A stretch of 64,000 nt of DNA from 13-2-20CM-66-19 sp963760225 (GCA_963760225.1 CAVXCD010000003.1:620001-684000), one strand, 5' to 3'. Shown: positions 43,407 to 52,360, numbered from the stretch's first letter. Translations and numbers: made by a program. Notes: generated from the sequence alone by a model not told the origin.

Positions 43407-44918
43407 ATGTGCGGCATCGTCGGCATCGTCGGGACCAGCGCCGTGAATCAGCGGCTCTACGACGCGCTCACGGTACTGCAGCACCGCGGCCAGGACGCCG
43501 CCGGCATCGCGACCTCCTCAGGCGAGGGGGAGCTGTGCGTGCGCAAGGGCAGCGGCCTGGTGCGCGACGTGTTCCAGCAGCATCACATGCTCGAGCTCAA
43601 GGGCAACGTCGGCATCGGCCACGTGCGTTACCCGACCGCCGGCTGCGACAGCGCCTCCGAGGCGCAGCCCTTCTACGTCAATGCGCCCTACGGCATCTGC
43701 CTCGGCCATAACGGCAACCTCACCAACGCCGTGGAGCTCGCCGAGATCCTGATCCGCGAAGACCGGCGCCACCTGAACACCACCTCCGATTCGGAGGTGC
43801 TGCTGAACGTGTTCGCCTCCGAGCTGCAGCGCGTCGGCACGGCGCGCATCACGCCGGCGGACGTGTTCGCGGCGCTGTCCGCGCTCTACCGCCGCTGCCG
43901 CGGCGGCTACGCGGTGGTCGCCATGATCATCGGCCACGGAGTGCTCGGCTTTCGCGACCCGCACGGCATCCGCCCGCTGGTGCTCGGCGAGCGGCGCACG
44001 CCGCGCGGCACCGAGTGGATGCTCGCCTCCGAGAGCGTGGCGCTCGACAGCCTGTCGTTCCGCCTGGTGCGCGACGTGGCGCCCGGCGAGGCGGTGTTCA
44101 TCGACGAACAGGGCCGGCTGCACACCCAGCAGTGCGTCGCCACCGCGCGGCACACGCCGTGCATCTTCGAGTACGTGTATTTCGCGCGCCCCGATTCCAA
44201 GATCGACAACATCTCGGTGTACCGCGCCCGCATGCGCATGGGTGACCGCCTGGCGGACAAGATCCTGCGCGAGCGCCCGATCCACGACATCGACGTCGTC
44301 ATCCCCATCCCGGACACCAGCCGCACCAGTGCCCTGCAGCTGGCGCAGCGCCTCGGCGTGAAGTACCGCGAGGGCTTCATCAAGAATCGCTACATCGGCC
44401 GCACCTTCATCATGCCCGGCCAGGAGGAGCGCGAGAAGTCGGTGCGCCGCAAGCTCAACGCCATCGACCTGGAGTTCCGCGGCAAGACGGTGCTGCTGGT
44501 GGACGATTCGATCGTGCGCGGCACAACTTCCGCGCAGATCATCGAGCTGGCACGCGAGGCGGGCGCGGCCAAGGTCTACTTCGCTTCCGCGGCACCGCCG
44601 GTGCGCTTCCCCAACGTCTACGGCATCGACATGCCGGCGGTGAGCGAGCTGGTCGCGAGCGGCCGCACGGTAGAGGAGGTGACGCGCCTGATCGGCGCGG
44701 ACTGGCTCATCTACCAGGACCTCGAGGACCTGATTGCCGCCTGCAAGCACGAGGATGCGCGCATCGAGGAATTCGACACCTCGTGTTTCTCGGGGCTCTA
44801 CGTCACCGGGGACATCACCCCGGAGTATCTCGAGCGGCTGCAACTCGAACGCTCGGATGCCGCCAAGCTTGCCCGCCGTGAGCGCCGCGGCAAGCTGAAA
44901 GTGGTGCGCGGGAGCTAA
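43407..44918 (+). CDS. purF: Amidophosphoribosyltransferase
   Basis: First committed step of purine synthesis: PRPP plus glutamine to phosphoribosylamine. 503 residues. Mature nucleophile Cys2 is in MCGIVGIVG. The glutaminase domain (to about 230) has HVRYPTAG and GICLGHNGNLTN. The PRTase domain has the PRPP loop VLLVDDSIVRGTTS. GAGGAG lies about 9 bases ahead of the ATG. The stop is followed in the same frame by the glycerate kinase coding region with no proper start codon (see that entry). Confidence 0.97.
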   Translation: MCGIVGIVGTSAVNQRLYDALTVLQHRGQDAAGIATSSGEGELCVRKGSGLVRDVFQQHHMLELKGNVGIGHVRYPTAGCDSASEAQPFYVNAPYGICLGHNGNLTNAVELAEILIREDRRHLNTTSDSEVLLNVFASELQRVGTARITPADVFAALSALYRRCRGGYAVVAMIIGHGVLGFRDPHGIRPLVLGERRTPRGTEWMLASESVALDSLSFRLVRDVAPGEAVFIDEQGRLHTQQCVATARHTPCIFEYVYFARPDSKIDNISVYRARMRMGDRLADKILRERPIHDIDVVIPIPDTSRTSALQLAQRLGVKYREGFIKNRYIGRTFIMPGQEEREKSVRRKLNAIDLEFRGKTVLLVDDSIVRGTTSAQIIELAREAGAAKVYFASAAPPVRFPNVYGIDMPAVSELVASGRTVEEVTRLIGADWLIYQDLEDLIAACKHEDARIEEFDTSCFSGLYVTGDITPEYLERLQLERSDAAKLARRERRGKLKVVRGS

Positions 44919-45002
44919 CGAGCGAACGCCAGCGATCCACGCCGCGAGCTGCTCCTGGCGCTGCTGCAGACCGGGCTGCAGCGCGTCGACGGGCGGGCTT
45001 GC

Positions 45003-46151
45003 GTGCGCGCGGCGCTCACCGCGTCCCCGCCCGCGGCCCCGGTGTGGGTCGCCGCCGTCGGCAAGGCCGCCGTCGCCATGGCGCACGGCGCACACGAGGC
45101 GCTCGGTGCGGCCATCGCGCGTACCCTGATCATCACCCGCGATACCTACGGCCTGGACGCGCTGCCGCCGGCCATGCGTCCGGAGGTCTGGGTCGGCTCG
45201 CACCCGGTGCCCGACGAGCGCTCGCTCGCCGCCGGCGAGCGGCTGCTCGCCTGGGTCGATGGGCTGCCGCAGGCCGCCCAGCCGCTGTTTCTCATCTCCG
45301 GCGGCTCCTCGGCGCTGGTGGAGGTGCTGCAGCCGGGCGCGACGCTCGCCGATCTGGAGGCACTCACCCGCGCGGCGCTCGCCGCGGACGTCGCCATCGG
45401 GGAGTTCAACGCACGCCGCAGCGCGATCTCGCGCATCAAGGGCGGCCGGTTGGCGGCGCGCCTGGACGGACGGGCAGCGCAGGCGCTGTTCGTATCGGAC
45501 GTGCCGCACGACGATCCGGCGGTCATCGGGTCGGGGGTCATGGGGCCGGCGCCGGGCGGCGATCGCATCGAGCGGCGCGTGGTGGCGAGCGTCGACCATG
45601 CGCGCAGCGCGATCGCAACCCGCGGCGCACAGTGGGGACTGGCGGTGCACGCGCCGGCGGCGCGCTTCGCCGGCGAAGCCACGCGCCTCGCGGCGCGCTT
45701 TGCCCACGAGCTGCTGCTGACGCCGGCGCAGCTGTGCGTATGGGGCGGGGAGTCGACCGTGCAGCTGCCGCCGCACCCCGGCCACGGCGGCCGCAATCAG
45801 CACCTGGCGCTCGCCGCGGCGCGGCTGCTGGCCGGACACGGCGAGCTGCTGCTGCTGGCCGCCGGCACTGACGGCAGCGACGGCGTGAGCGTCGATGCCG
45901 GTGCGCTGGTGGATGCCGAGACCTGTGCGCGGCTCACCCTCGCTGAGCTCGACCCCGACCGCTGCCTGCGCGAGGCAGACTCCGGGCGCGCACTCGCGGC
46001 CAGCGGCGATCTGGTGCACACCGGTCCGACCGGGACCAACGTCGGCGACCTGGTGATCGGCCTGAAGCTTCCCCTGGCCGACGCCGCGGAGCTGGTGCAG
46101 CGCAGCGCCGCCGTAGCGCAGCCTCCCGATGCCGGGACGCGCGTGTTGTAA
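45003..46151 (+). CDS. Glycerate 2-kinase (GckA/TtuD, MOFRL family)
   Basis: Phosphorylates D-glycerate, feeding it into glycolysis. 382 residues from the first usable start, GTG 45003. Family marks are VAAVGKAAVAMA, GSHPVPDERS, LISGGSSALVE, NARRSAISRIKGGRL, GESTVQLPPHPGHGGRNQHLAL (read as the MOFRL motif) and AAGTDGSDG. Homologous residues clearly continue upstream in frame (DPRRELLLALLQTGLQRVD) to just after the purF stop. There GGAG at 44911-44914 is spaced 7 bases from a GCG at 44922 that stands where ATG is expected. Either a rare start (CTG) is used or that codon is misread. The kinase gene follows after 9 bases. Confidence 0.88.
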   Translation: MRAALTASPPAAPVWVAAVGKAAVAMAHGAHEALGAAIARTLIITRDTYGLDALPPAMRPEVWVGSHPVPDERSLAAGERLLAWVDGLPQAAQPLFLISGGSSALVEVLQPGATLADLEALTRAALAADVAIGEFNARRSAISRIKGGRLAARLDGRAAQALFVSDVPHDDPAVIGSGVMGPAPGGDRIERRVVASVDHARSAIATRGAQWGLAVHAPAARFAGEATRLAARFAHELLLTPAQLCVWGGESTVQLPPHPGHGGRNQHLALAAARLLAGHGELLLLAAGTDGSDGVSVDAGALVDAETCARLTLAELDPDRCLREADSGRALAASGDLVHTGPTGTNVGDLVIGLKLPLADAAELVQRSAAVAQPPDAGTRVL

Positions 46152-46160
46152 TCTCGACAG

Positions 46161-47414
46161 ATGCGCCTGTTGCTGATCGATGAGGACGCGCAGCGCTGCG
46201 CTCACATCCGCCGGCGGCTCGCCGCGTGGCGGCCGCACGCGCAGCTGGTGGTGCACAGCCCGCTCTCGCAGGGCGCGCTGGCGGCGGATTTCCTGGCCCA
46301 GGGGTTCGATGCGGTGCTGCTCGCCAATCAATGGCCCGGCGGCCGCGGACTGCACTGGGCACGCGAGCTCGCCGCGCGCGCCGGCTTTGCACCGATCGTG
46401 CTGCTGTGCGAGGGGCGCGATGAGAGTCTCACGCGCGAGCTCGGTGCGCTCGGGGCGTTCTCGGTCAGTCACGAGGATCTCGACCACGAAGCGTTTGCGC
46501 AGGTGCTGGCGGCCGCCGAGCGGCGCCAGTCGCACGCCCGCGCCATCTGGCGCAGCAGCGTGGCGGGTCGCGACACGCAGCGCTTCGGCGACGCTTTCAT
46601 CCGCGGTTACCGCTGCATCCGCCGCCTGGCGGCCGGCGTGACCAGCGACCTGTACGTGGGCGAGAGCGAGCGCGCCGGAGCGCTGGTGGCGCTCAAGGTG
46701 GCCCGCGACCGCCAGGACGAGGACCAGCCGGTGGACGCCTTCCGGCGCTTCCTGCAGGAGTACGAGATCGCCCAGCGCATCGACTGCCCGGCGGTCGTGC
46801 GGTTCTACGACCTCGGCGTGAGCGACGAGCACGCCTGGCTGGTGATGGAATACTTTGCGCAAGGTGATCTGCGGCGGCGCATGCGCGCGGGCCTCGCGCC
46901 GCGCGAGGCGCTGCGGCTCGCAGTCGCGATCGCCGAGGCACTCGCGGCGGTGCACGCCGCCGGGGTGCTGCACCGCGATCTCAAGCCCGGCAACATCATG
47001 CTGCGCGCCGACGGCAGCATCGCGCTGATCGACTTCGGGCTGTCGAAGGATGCGGCGCTGGCGCTCGACATAACCGACACCGGCACCATCTTCGGCACGC
47101 CGCACTACATGAGCCCCGAGCAGGGCCACGCGGAAGAGCTCGATGAGCGCAGCGACCTGTACAGCCTCGGGGTCATCCTGTTCGAGATGCTGACCGGCGC
47201 GAAGCCTTATCGCGCCGAGAACCCGATGGCGATCGTCTACAAGCACCGCAAGGAGCCGCTGCCGCAACTGCCGGCGCAGTTTGCCGCCGTGCAGCCGGTG
47301 CTCGAGCGGCTGCTCGCCAAGATCCCCGCGGACCGCTTCGCCGGCGCGCTGCCGGCGGCCACGGCGCTGCGCGCCACGTTGTCGGAGTGGCTCACGCGCG
47401 GGGCGCAGTCGTGA
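46161..47414 (+). CDS. Serine/threonine protein kinase with N-terminal pseudo-receiver domain
   Basis: 417 residues. Residues 1-120 look like a response-regulator receiver (acidic IDED at the N terminus, FDAVLLANQWPGGRGL), but the phospho-acceptor Asp is Ala at about position 55, so it cannot be phosphorylated in the usual way. A linker leads to a Hanks-type kinase from about 150: VALK lysine about K179, HRDLKPGN from about 271, DFG about 291-293, GTPHYMSPEQ in the activation loop. No membrane helix. It overlaps miaE by four bases (GTGA), so the two products are made together. The target is unknown; MiaE or a glycerate-linked step are candidates by position only. Confidence 0.88.
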   Translation: MRLLLIDEDAQRCAHIRRRLAAWRPHAQLVVHSPLSQGALAADFLAQGFDAVLLANQWPGGRGLHWARELAARAGFAPIVLLCEGRDESLTRELGALGAFSVSHEDLDHEAFAQVLAAAERRQSHARAIWRSSVAGRDTQRFGDAFIRGYRCIRRLAAGVTSDLYVGESERAGALVALKVARDRQDEDQPVDAFRRFLQEYEIAQRIDCPAVVRFYDLGVSDEHAWLVMEYFAQGDLRRRMRAGLAPREALRLAVAIAEALAAVHAAGVLHRDLKPGNIMLRADGSIALIDFGLSKDAALALDITDTGTIFGTPHYMSPEQGHAEELDERSDLYSLGVILFEMLTGAKPYRAENPMAIVYKHRKEPLPQLPAQFAAVQPVLERLLAKIPADRFAGALPAATALRATLSEWLTRGAQS

Positions 47415-48037
47415 CGAGTGCCGCGCCCGCGATCGCGGCGCAGGGCGCCGCAGCGATCCTGCTCGCGCCGACACCGCTCGCCTGGGTGGCGGACGCGCTC
47501 GCGCAGCGCGACGCGCTGCTGCTCGATCACGCCAACTGCGAGAAGAAAGCCGCTTCCACGGCGCTCGCGCTGATGTTCGCCTATCCGGAGGATGTGCCGC
47601 TCAGCCTGGCGCTCGCGCAGCTGGCGCGCGAGGAGCTGCGCCACTACGCCCAGGTGACGGGCGCCATGCGCGCGCTCGGCGTGCCCTTTGCGCGCACCCG
47701 TCCCGGTCGCTACGCGCTCGAGTTGCGCCGCGCGGTGCGCAGCGGCGAGCCCGGGCGCAAGCTCGATCTGCTGCTGGTGAGCGCCCTGATCGAGGCACGC
47801 TCGGCCGAGCGCTTCGGCCTGCTGGCGCCGCAGCTCGCCGCGCCGCTCGCGCGGCTGTACGCCAATCTCGGCAGCGCCGAAGCGCGTCACTTCGAACTGT
47901 ACTTAGGCTTCGCCCGCGCCTGCGCACCGCACGAGTGGCAGGCGCGGCTGCGGCAGCTGGCCGCGCGCGAGGCACAGCTGGCCACCACCCCGGATCGCGC
48001 GCTGCGCTTCCATTCCGGGCCGCTCGCCAACAGTTAG
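47411..48037 (+). CDS. miaE: tRNA-(ms2io6A37) monooxygenase MiaE
   Basis: Oxygen-dependent diiron enzyme that hydroxylates the isopentenyl group of ms2i6A37 in tRNAs reading U-starting codons. 208 residues from GTG 47411. Ferritin-like helices carry the iron ligands in NCEKKAASTAL, REELRHYAQV, IEARSAERF and SAEARHFELY. The stop of the pseudo-receiver kinase overlaps its start. miaA and miaB are not in this window. Confidence 0.93.
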   Translation: MTSAAPAIAAQGAAAILLAPTPLAWVADALAQRDALLLDHANCEKKAASTALALMFAYPEDVPLSLALAQLAREELRHYAQVTGAMRALGVPFARTRPGRYALELRRAVRSGEPGRKLDLLLVSALIEARSAERFGLLAPQLAAPLARLYANLGSAEARHFELYLGFARACAPHEWQARLRQLAAREAQLATTPDRALRFHSGPLANS

Positions 48038-48148
48038 TTACAACTGCCGCGCGCTTCCTCAGCGAAGCCGCCAGGACGCGGGCGCACCAAAACCGCTGCC
48101 AGGTGTCTGTTGGCGGCAGTATCCTCGCACTGTTGCAGCAGGACCCAC

Positions 48149-48868
48149 ATGACCGAACGACCCCATCTGTTGATCGTCGACGACGACCGTGAGATCCGCG
48201 GCCTGCTCGCGCAGTACCTGGAGAAGCACGAGTTCCGCACCACCGCCGTGCCCGACGGCAAGGAGATGCGGCGGGTACTGGAGCGCTCGCACGTCGACCT
48301 GCTGGTGCTCGATCTGATGCTGCCCGGGGAGGACGGCCTGTCGTTGTGTCGCGAGCTGCGCGGCCGCTCGCAGCTGCCGATCATCATGCTCACCGCCCGC
48401 GGCGAGGACGTCGACCGCATCATTGGCCTGGAGCTCGGCGCCGATGATTACGTCGCCAAGCCCTTCAATCCCCGCGAGCTGCTCGGGCGCATCAAGGCGA
48501 TCCTGCGCCGCTCGGCGCATGCCCCGCGCGATCCGAGCCCGGAGAACGTGCGCGGCTTCTCCTTCGGCGGCTGGCGGCTCGACACCGTCACGCGCACGCT
48601 CACCGACAGCGCCGGCAAGGAGGTGCCGCTGAGCGGCGCCGAGTACCGCCTGCTGGCGGTGCTGCTCGCTTCCGCCAACCGCGTGCTGACGCGCGCGCAG
48701 CTCACCGAGCTGCTGCGCGGACGTGACGCCGACCCCTTCGACCGCAGCATCGACGTGCGCGTCAGCCGCCTGCGCCAGATCCTCGGCGACGATGCCCGCG
48801 CGCCGCAGATCATCAAGACCGTCTACGGCGAAGGGTATGTCATCGGCGTCAATGTCGTGAGCGACTGA
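48149..48868 (+). CDS. ompR: Osmolarity response regulator OmpR
   Basis: The 239-residue OmpR/PhoB regulator has acidic pocket VDDD near residue 10, phospho-acceptor D55 in LLVLDLMLPGEDG (same number as E. coli OmpR) and Lys in DDYVAKPFNPRELLGRIKAILRR. The winged helix shows VPLSGAEYRLLAVLLA and the recognition region FDRSIDVRVSRLRQIL, then TVYGEGYV. The start is ATG 48149; upstream open frame is dropped. The kinase follows after 16 bases. The exact OmpR label rests on close motif match and pairing; the signal in this organism is unknown. Confidence 0.92.
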   Translation: MTERPHLLIVDDDREIRGLLAQYLEKHEFRTTAVPDGKEMRRVLERSHVDLLVLDLMLPGEDGLSLCRELRGRSQLPIIMLTARGEDVDRIIGLELGADDYVAKPFNPRELLGRIKAILRRSAHAPRDPSPENVRGFSFGGWRLDTVTRTLTDSAGKEVPLSGAEYRLLAVLLASANRVLTRAQLTELLRGRDADPFDRSIDVRVSRLRQILGDDARAPQIIKTVYGEGYVIGVNVVSD

Positions 48869-48884
48869 AAGCGCATCGCGAGCC

Positions 48885-50306
48885 ATGCGCCTGTCGTTAT
48901 GGCCGCAATCGCTGTTCGGCCGGCTGCTGGCGGCCACGGTGGCGGCGGTACTGGTGGCGCAGGCGGCGGGACTGGTGCTGATCGCCCAGGAGCGCGAGCG
49001 CTTCGTGCTCCAGGGCAGCGTGCGTGAGTGGACACGCCGCATCGTCGAGACCACGCAGATGCTGCAACCGCTGGCCCCCGCCGAGCGCTCGCAGGCCGTC
49101 GCCGAGCTGATGGCGCCACGCGGGCACTACCGCGTGCATGCGCCCGAGCCGCCCGGCAGTCGCGAGGCGGTGCGCGACGGCCAGCGCGGCTTCGTGCGCC
49201 TGCCGCTGCTGTCGGATTTCGAGCAGACGCTCAAGGAGCAGCTGCGCGGCGCGCTCGGCCCCGGCTACGAGGTGGAGATCACGCCCAGCGCGCAGCCACC
49301 GCTGCCGGCGATCCCCATCCCGGTGCCGTTCTACGAGGCCCGTGAGCTGGCCGCGCACCTGTCGAGCGCGCAGCGCTACGACGTCACGGTGCGCTTCGCT
49401 GACGGGGACAGCGTGACCTACCGCATCACGCGGCTGCCGGAAGGCGCGCCGCTGCCGCGCAACCTGTTCCTCAACCTCGGGCTGCTGGTGCTGCTGCTGG
49501 TCGTGGTGCTGTACGCGGCGGCGCGCAACATCACCCGGCCGCTGTCGGACCTGGCGCACGCCGCGGACAGCGTCGGCCGCCAGGTGCGGCCCGCACAACT
49601 GCAGGAGCGCGGCGCGCGCGAGCTGCGCGATGCGGCGCACGCCTTCAACACCATGCAGGATCGTTTGCGCCGCTACCTCGACAGCCGCACGCGCGTGCTC
49701 GCCGCGATGTCGCACGACCTCAAGACGCCGCTGACGCGGCTGCGGCTGCAGGTGGAGACGCTGATCGAACCGGCGCTGCAGGCGCGCATCTCCCGCGAGC
49801 TCGACGAGATGGAGAGCATGGTGCACGAGGCGCTGTCGCTGTTCCGCGGCCTGGACGACGGCGAGCCCGCCGCGCCGCTCGACATCGATGCGCTGCTCGC
49901 GCAGCTGCGCGCCGAGTTCGCCGACATGGGCGGGGAAGTGACCGTGGTCGGGCAAGCGCTGCGGCCGTTCACCGGCCGCGCGCAGGCGCTCAAGCGCTGC
50001 CTGACCAATCTCATCGCCAACGCCATCAAGTTCGGCACGTGCGCCGAGGTCAGTGTCGCCGACAGCGAGCAGGAGCTGGTGGTGCGCATCCGCGACCGCG
50101 GCCCGGGAATCCCGCCGGACGAGCTGGAGCGGGTGTTTGAGCCCTTCTACCGCGTGGAGTCCTCGCGCAGCCGCGACAGCGGCGGTACCGGGCTCGGCCT
50201 GTCGATCGCGCGGGACATCGCGCAGGCACACGGCGGCACGCTCAGCGTCGCCAACCTGCCTGCCGGCGGGCTGGAGGCGACCTTACGGCTGCCGCGGCGG
50301 CCGTGA
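48885..50306 (+). CDS. envZ: EnvZ-like membrane sensor histidine kinase
   Basis: 473 residues: membrane helix 1 (about 12-34), a periplasmic domain of about 150 residues, helix 2 (about 188-208), HAMP (NITRPLSDLAHAADSVG), the H-box AAMSHDLKTPLTRLR with His about 277, N box NLIANAIKFG, G1 RDRGPGIPPDE and G2 GGTGLGLSIARDI. The H-box sequence is the EnvZ type. Cognate partner of the preceding regulator. A Spy-like periplasmic gene comes next, as with envelope-stress systems. Confidence 0.92.
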   Translation: MRLSLWPQSLFGRLLAATVAAVLVAQAAGLVLIAQERERFVLQGSVREWTRRIVETTQMLQPLAPAERSQAVAELMAPRGHYRVHAPEPPGSREAVRDGQRGFVRLPLLSDFEQTLKEQLRGALGPGYEVEITPSAQPPLPAIPIPVPFYEARELAAHLSSAQRYDVTVRFADGDSVTYRITRLPEGAPLPRNLFLNLGLLVLLLVVVLYAAARNITRPLSDLAHAADSVGRQVRPAQLQERGARELRDAAHAFNTMQDRLRRYLDSRTRVLAAMSHDLKTPLTRLRLQVETLIEPALQARISRELDEMESMVHEALSLFRGLDDGEPAAPLDIDALLAQLRAEFADMGGEVTVVGQALRPFTGRAQALKRCLTNLIANAIKFGTCAEVSVADSEQELVVRIRDRGPGIPPDELERVFEPFYRVESSRSRDSGGTGLGLSIARDIAQAHGGTLSVANLPAGGLEATLRLPRRP

Positions 50307-50453
50307 TATGACAGGATGAGCCCGAGCAGCGCCACCGGCAGCCCCGCCGCACACTCGTTAACGATTGTTCACCGCGGCGCGGGGCCGCAGCCGGTAGGGT
50401 TCGGACACGAAACGCGGAAACCCCCTGACCCCCCTTCCGCGAGGAGACTGTTG

Positions 50454-50867
50454 ATGAAAGCCACGATTCTCGCACTGTCGCTGCTGTGTGCCGGCGCAGC
50501 GTTTGCGCAAAGCCCGAGCCCGGCCGCAGCGACCGCGCGCCAGGCGCAGCACATGGACGACCTCGCCACGCTGCTGGACCTGACCGCCGCGCAGAAGGCA
50601 CAGGTGCAGACCGTCCTGCAGGCAGAGCACGCCAAGATGCAGGCGGCCTTCGAGCAGGCCAAGGCCTCGGGCACCAAGCCGGACTGGACGCAGATGAAGG
50701 CGCTGCACCAGCAGATCCAGCAGGAGACGCTGCAGCAGCTGACGCCGGTACTGTCGGCGCTGCAGCTGAAGAAATTCCAGGTCCTGCAGAAGTCAATGCA
50801 CGGGCGCTTCCACCACCACCACGGTCCGCCGCCGGCGGCCGCAGCAGCGCCCGCCGCGCAGGGCTGA
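50454..50867 (+). CDS. Spy/CpxP-like periplasmic protein with His-rich tail
   Basis: 137 residues from ATG 50454, with GAGGAG well placed. A signal peptide (ATILALSLLCAGAAFAQ) is followed by a helical LTxxQ-type core (LLDLTAAQKAQVQTVL, ALHQQIQQETLQQLTPVLSA). The C terminus is FHHHHGPPP plus Ala/Pro, a possible metal-binding tail. Spy and CpxP are ATP-independent chaperones or stress modulators in the periplasm; the family call rests on the short motif and size, so it is moderate. A 147-base gap from envZ probably holds its own promoter. Confidence 0.7.
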   Translation: MKATILALSLLCAGAAFAQSPSPAAATARQAQHMDDLATLLDLTAAQKAQVQTVLQAEHAKMQAAFEQAKASGTKPDWTQMKALHQQIQQETLQQLTPVLSALQLKKFQVLQKSMHGRFHHHHGPPPAAAAAPAAQG

Positions 50868-50886
50868 GGATCCCCCCGCCAGGCGC

Positions 50887-50920
50887 CGCAGCGGCGGGAG
50901 GCGAAGCTCCCGCCGCTGCG
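50887..50920. terminator. Strong hairpin between convergent genes (bidirectional terminator candidate)
   Basis: A 14-bp perfect stem, CGCAGCGGCGGGAG against CTCCCGCCGCTGCG, with a 6-base GCGAAG loop, sits in the 61-base gap between the ends of the Spy-like gene and lpxH. There is no T-run on either side, so termination may need Rho or rely on the stem alone. Confidence 0.55.
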
Positions 50921-50928
50921 CGCTGCCT

Positions 50929-51651
50929 TCAGCGCGGCAGCTCGCGCAGCTGGTAGCTGCCGCGCTCCAAGCGCAGGTAACTTCCCTGCTCGTACCAGGC
51001 GCCGAGCACGATGCGCTGCACCGCTGCGCCGTCGATCGTGCCGTCGTGCACCCCCGGGCGGTGGGTGTGGCCGTGAATCATGCGCCGCACGCGCGCCGCA
51101 CGGAACGCCGCGGCGACCGCCGCCGGGTTCACATCCATGATGTTGGGCACGGTGCGCGCGGTGTGCCGCCGGCTGCCGGCGCGCGCCTCGTCCGCCAGCA
51201 GCTCGCGAGAGCTGCGCGGCAGCGCGAGGAAGCGCCGCTGCCAGGCGGGCGAGCGCACGATGCTACGCAGTTCCTGGTAGGCGTGGTCGTCGGTGCACAG
51301 CGCATCACCGTGCGTGAGCAGCACGCGCTCGCCGTCGAGCTGCGCGATCACCGGGTCGGGGAGCAGATGGCAACCGCTGCGCTCGCAGAACCCGGCACCG
51401 AGCAGGAAATCACGGTTGCCGTGCAGCGCGAAGCACGCCACGCCGCTCGCGGCGAGCGCGCGCAGCGCCCGGCAGACCTCATCGTTGGCCGGCTCGCGGT
51501 CATCGTCGCCGACCCACGCCTCGAACAGGTCGCCGAGGATGTACAGTGCCTGCGCGCCGCGGGCCTCGCTGGCGAGAAACTCCAGGAACTGTCCGGTGGC
51601 TGCGGCGCGGCCGGCGTCCAGGTGCACGTCCGAGACGAACAGCCGCGCCAT
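50929..51651 (-). CDS. lpxH: UDP-2,3-diacylglucosamine diphosphatase
   Basis: Calcineurin-type metallophosphatase of lipid A synthesis, giving lipid X and UMP; peripheral membrane enzyme. 240 residues with the dimetal motifs FVSDVHLDA, LGDLFEAWVGDD, LHGNRDFLLG, LTHGDALCTDD and IHGHTHRPG all present. It lies 4 bases downstream of the cyclophilin gene, on the opposite strand from gltX-cysS, the same grouping as E. coli cysS-ppiB-lpxH. Confidence 0.96.
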   Translation of the reverse strand: MARLFVSDVHLDAGRAAATGQFLEFLASEARGAQALYILGDLFEAWVGDDDREPANDEVCRALRALAASGVACFALHGNRDFLLGAGFCERSGCHLLPDPVIAQLDGERVLLTHGDALCTDDHAYQELRSIVRSPAWQRRFLALPRSSRELLADEARAGSRRHTARTVPNIMDVNPAAVAAAFRAARVRRMIHGHTHRPGVHDGTIDGAAVQRIVLGAWYEQGSYLRLERGSYQLRELPR

Positions 51652-51655
51652 CGGC

Positions 51656-52360
51656 TCACTTGGGCGAGAGAATGGTGTTCTGCTGCGGCGTCGCCACCGG
51701 CGTCACCGGCGCGGCGGCGCTGGTCGCCCCCGCTTCGACGATCTCCATCTTCTGGATGATGACGGGCTTCAGCGGCGCATCGCTCTTCCACGCTCCGACC
51801 GCCCCGGTGGGCGTCTCGCCGATGCGATCGATCACGTCCATGCCGGCCACCACGCGGCCGAAGACACAATAGCCCCAGCGGGTGGCCACCGGGTCGAGGT
51901 CCGGGTTGTCGACCAGGTTGACGTAGAACTGCGCATTGCCCGAATGCGGCGGCTCGCCGCGGGCCAGCCCCACTGCGCCGCGCTTGTTCTGCAGCCCGTT
52001 GCCCGACTCGTTGAAGACGCTCTCATGCGTCGGTTTAAGGTTCTGGGTGGTGGCGTCGTGGCCGCCGCCCTGGATGACGAAGTTGGCGATGACGCGGTGG
52101 AACAGAGTGTTGCTGTAGAAGCCCTCGCGCACGTAGCGCAGGAAGTTGGCCGCGGTGATCGGTGCGCGATCGGTGCGCACCTCGATCACGAACTCACCCA
52201 TATTGGTGGTGACCCTCACCTGCGTGGCGGCCGGCGCGGCGGCCGGTGGGGCGGGTGGCGTGGCTGCGGGGACGTCCGCGGCGGCTGCGCCTCCCGGCAG
52301 TACGGCGGTGAGCAGCACCGCGGCGAACAAGGCAAGCCGGGTCCGGGACTGAATGCGCAT
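51656..52360 (-). CDS. ppiA: Periplasmic cyclophilin-type peptidyl-prolyl isomerase
   Basis: Catalyses proline isomerisation during folding of exported proteins. 234 residues from ATG 52360, which has GGAGG 4 bases ahead; an in-frame ATG at 52387 is less likely. The signal peptide (LALFAAVLLTAVLPGGAAAA) and a Pro/Ala linker precede the cyclophilin domain (VTTNMGEFVIEVRTDRAPI, FHRVIANFVIQGGG, NAQFYVNL, CVFGRVVAGMDVID). The catalytic Arg in FHRVI is present. The signal peptide makes it PpiA-like although its operon position is that of ppiB. Confidence 0.92.
   Translation of the reverse strand: MRIQSRTRLALFAAVLLTAVLPGGAAAADVPAATPPAPPAAAPAATQVRVTTNMGEFVIEVRTDRAPITAANFLRYVREGFYSNTLFHRVIANFVIQGGGHDATTQNLKPTHESVFNESGNGLQNKRGAVGLARGEPPHSGNAQFYVNLVDNPDLDPVATRWGYCVFGRVVAGMDVIDRIGETPTGAVGAWKSDAPLKPVIIQKMEIVEAGATSAAAPVTPVATPQQNTILSPK

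Noticed and set aside
43518..47474. 1318-codon minus-strand open frame
   Set aside because: Antisense to purF, glycerate kinase and the kinase gene; low-complexity Arg/Ala/His sequence without motifs.
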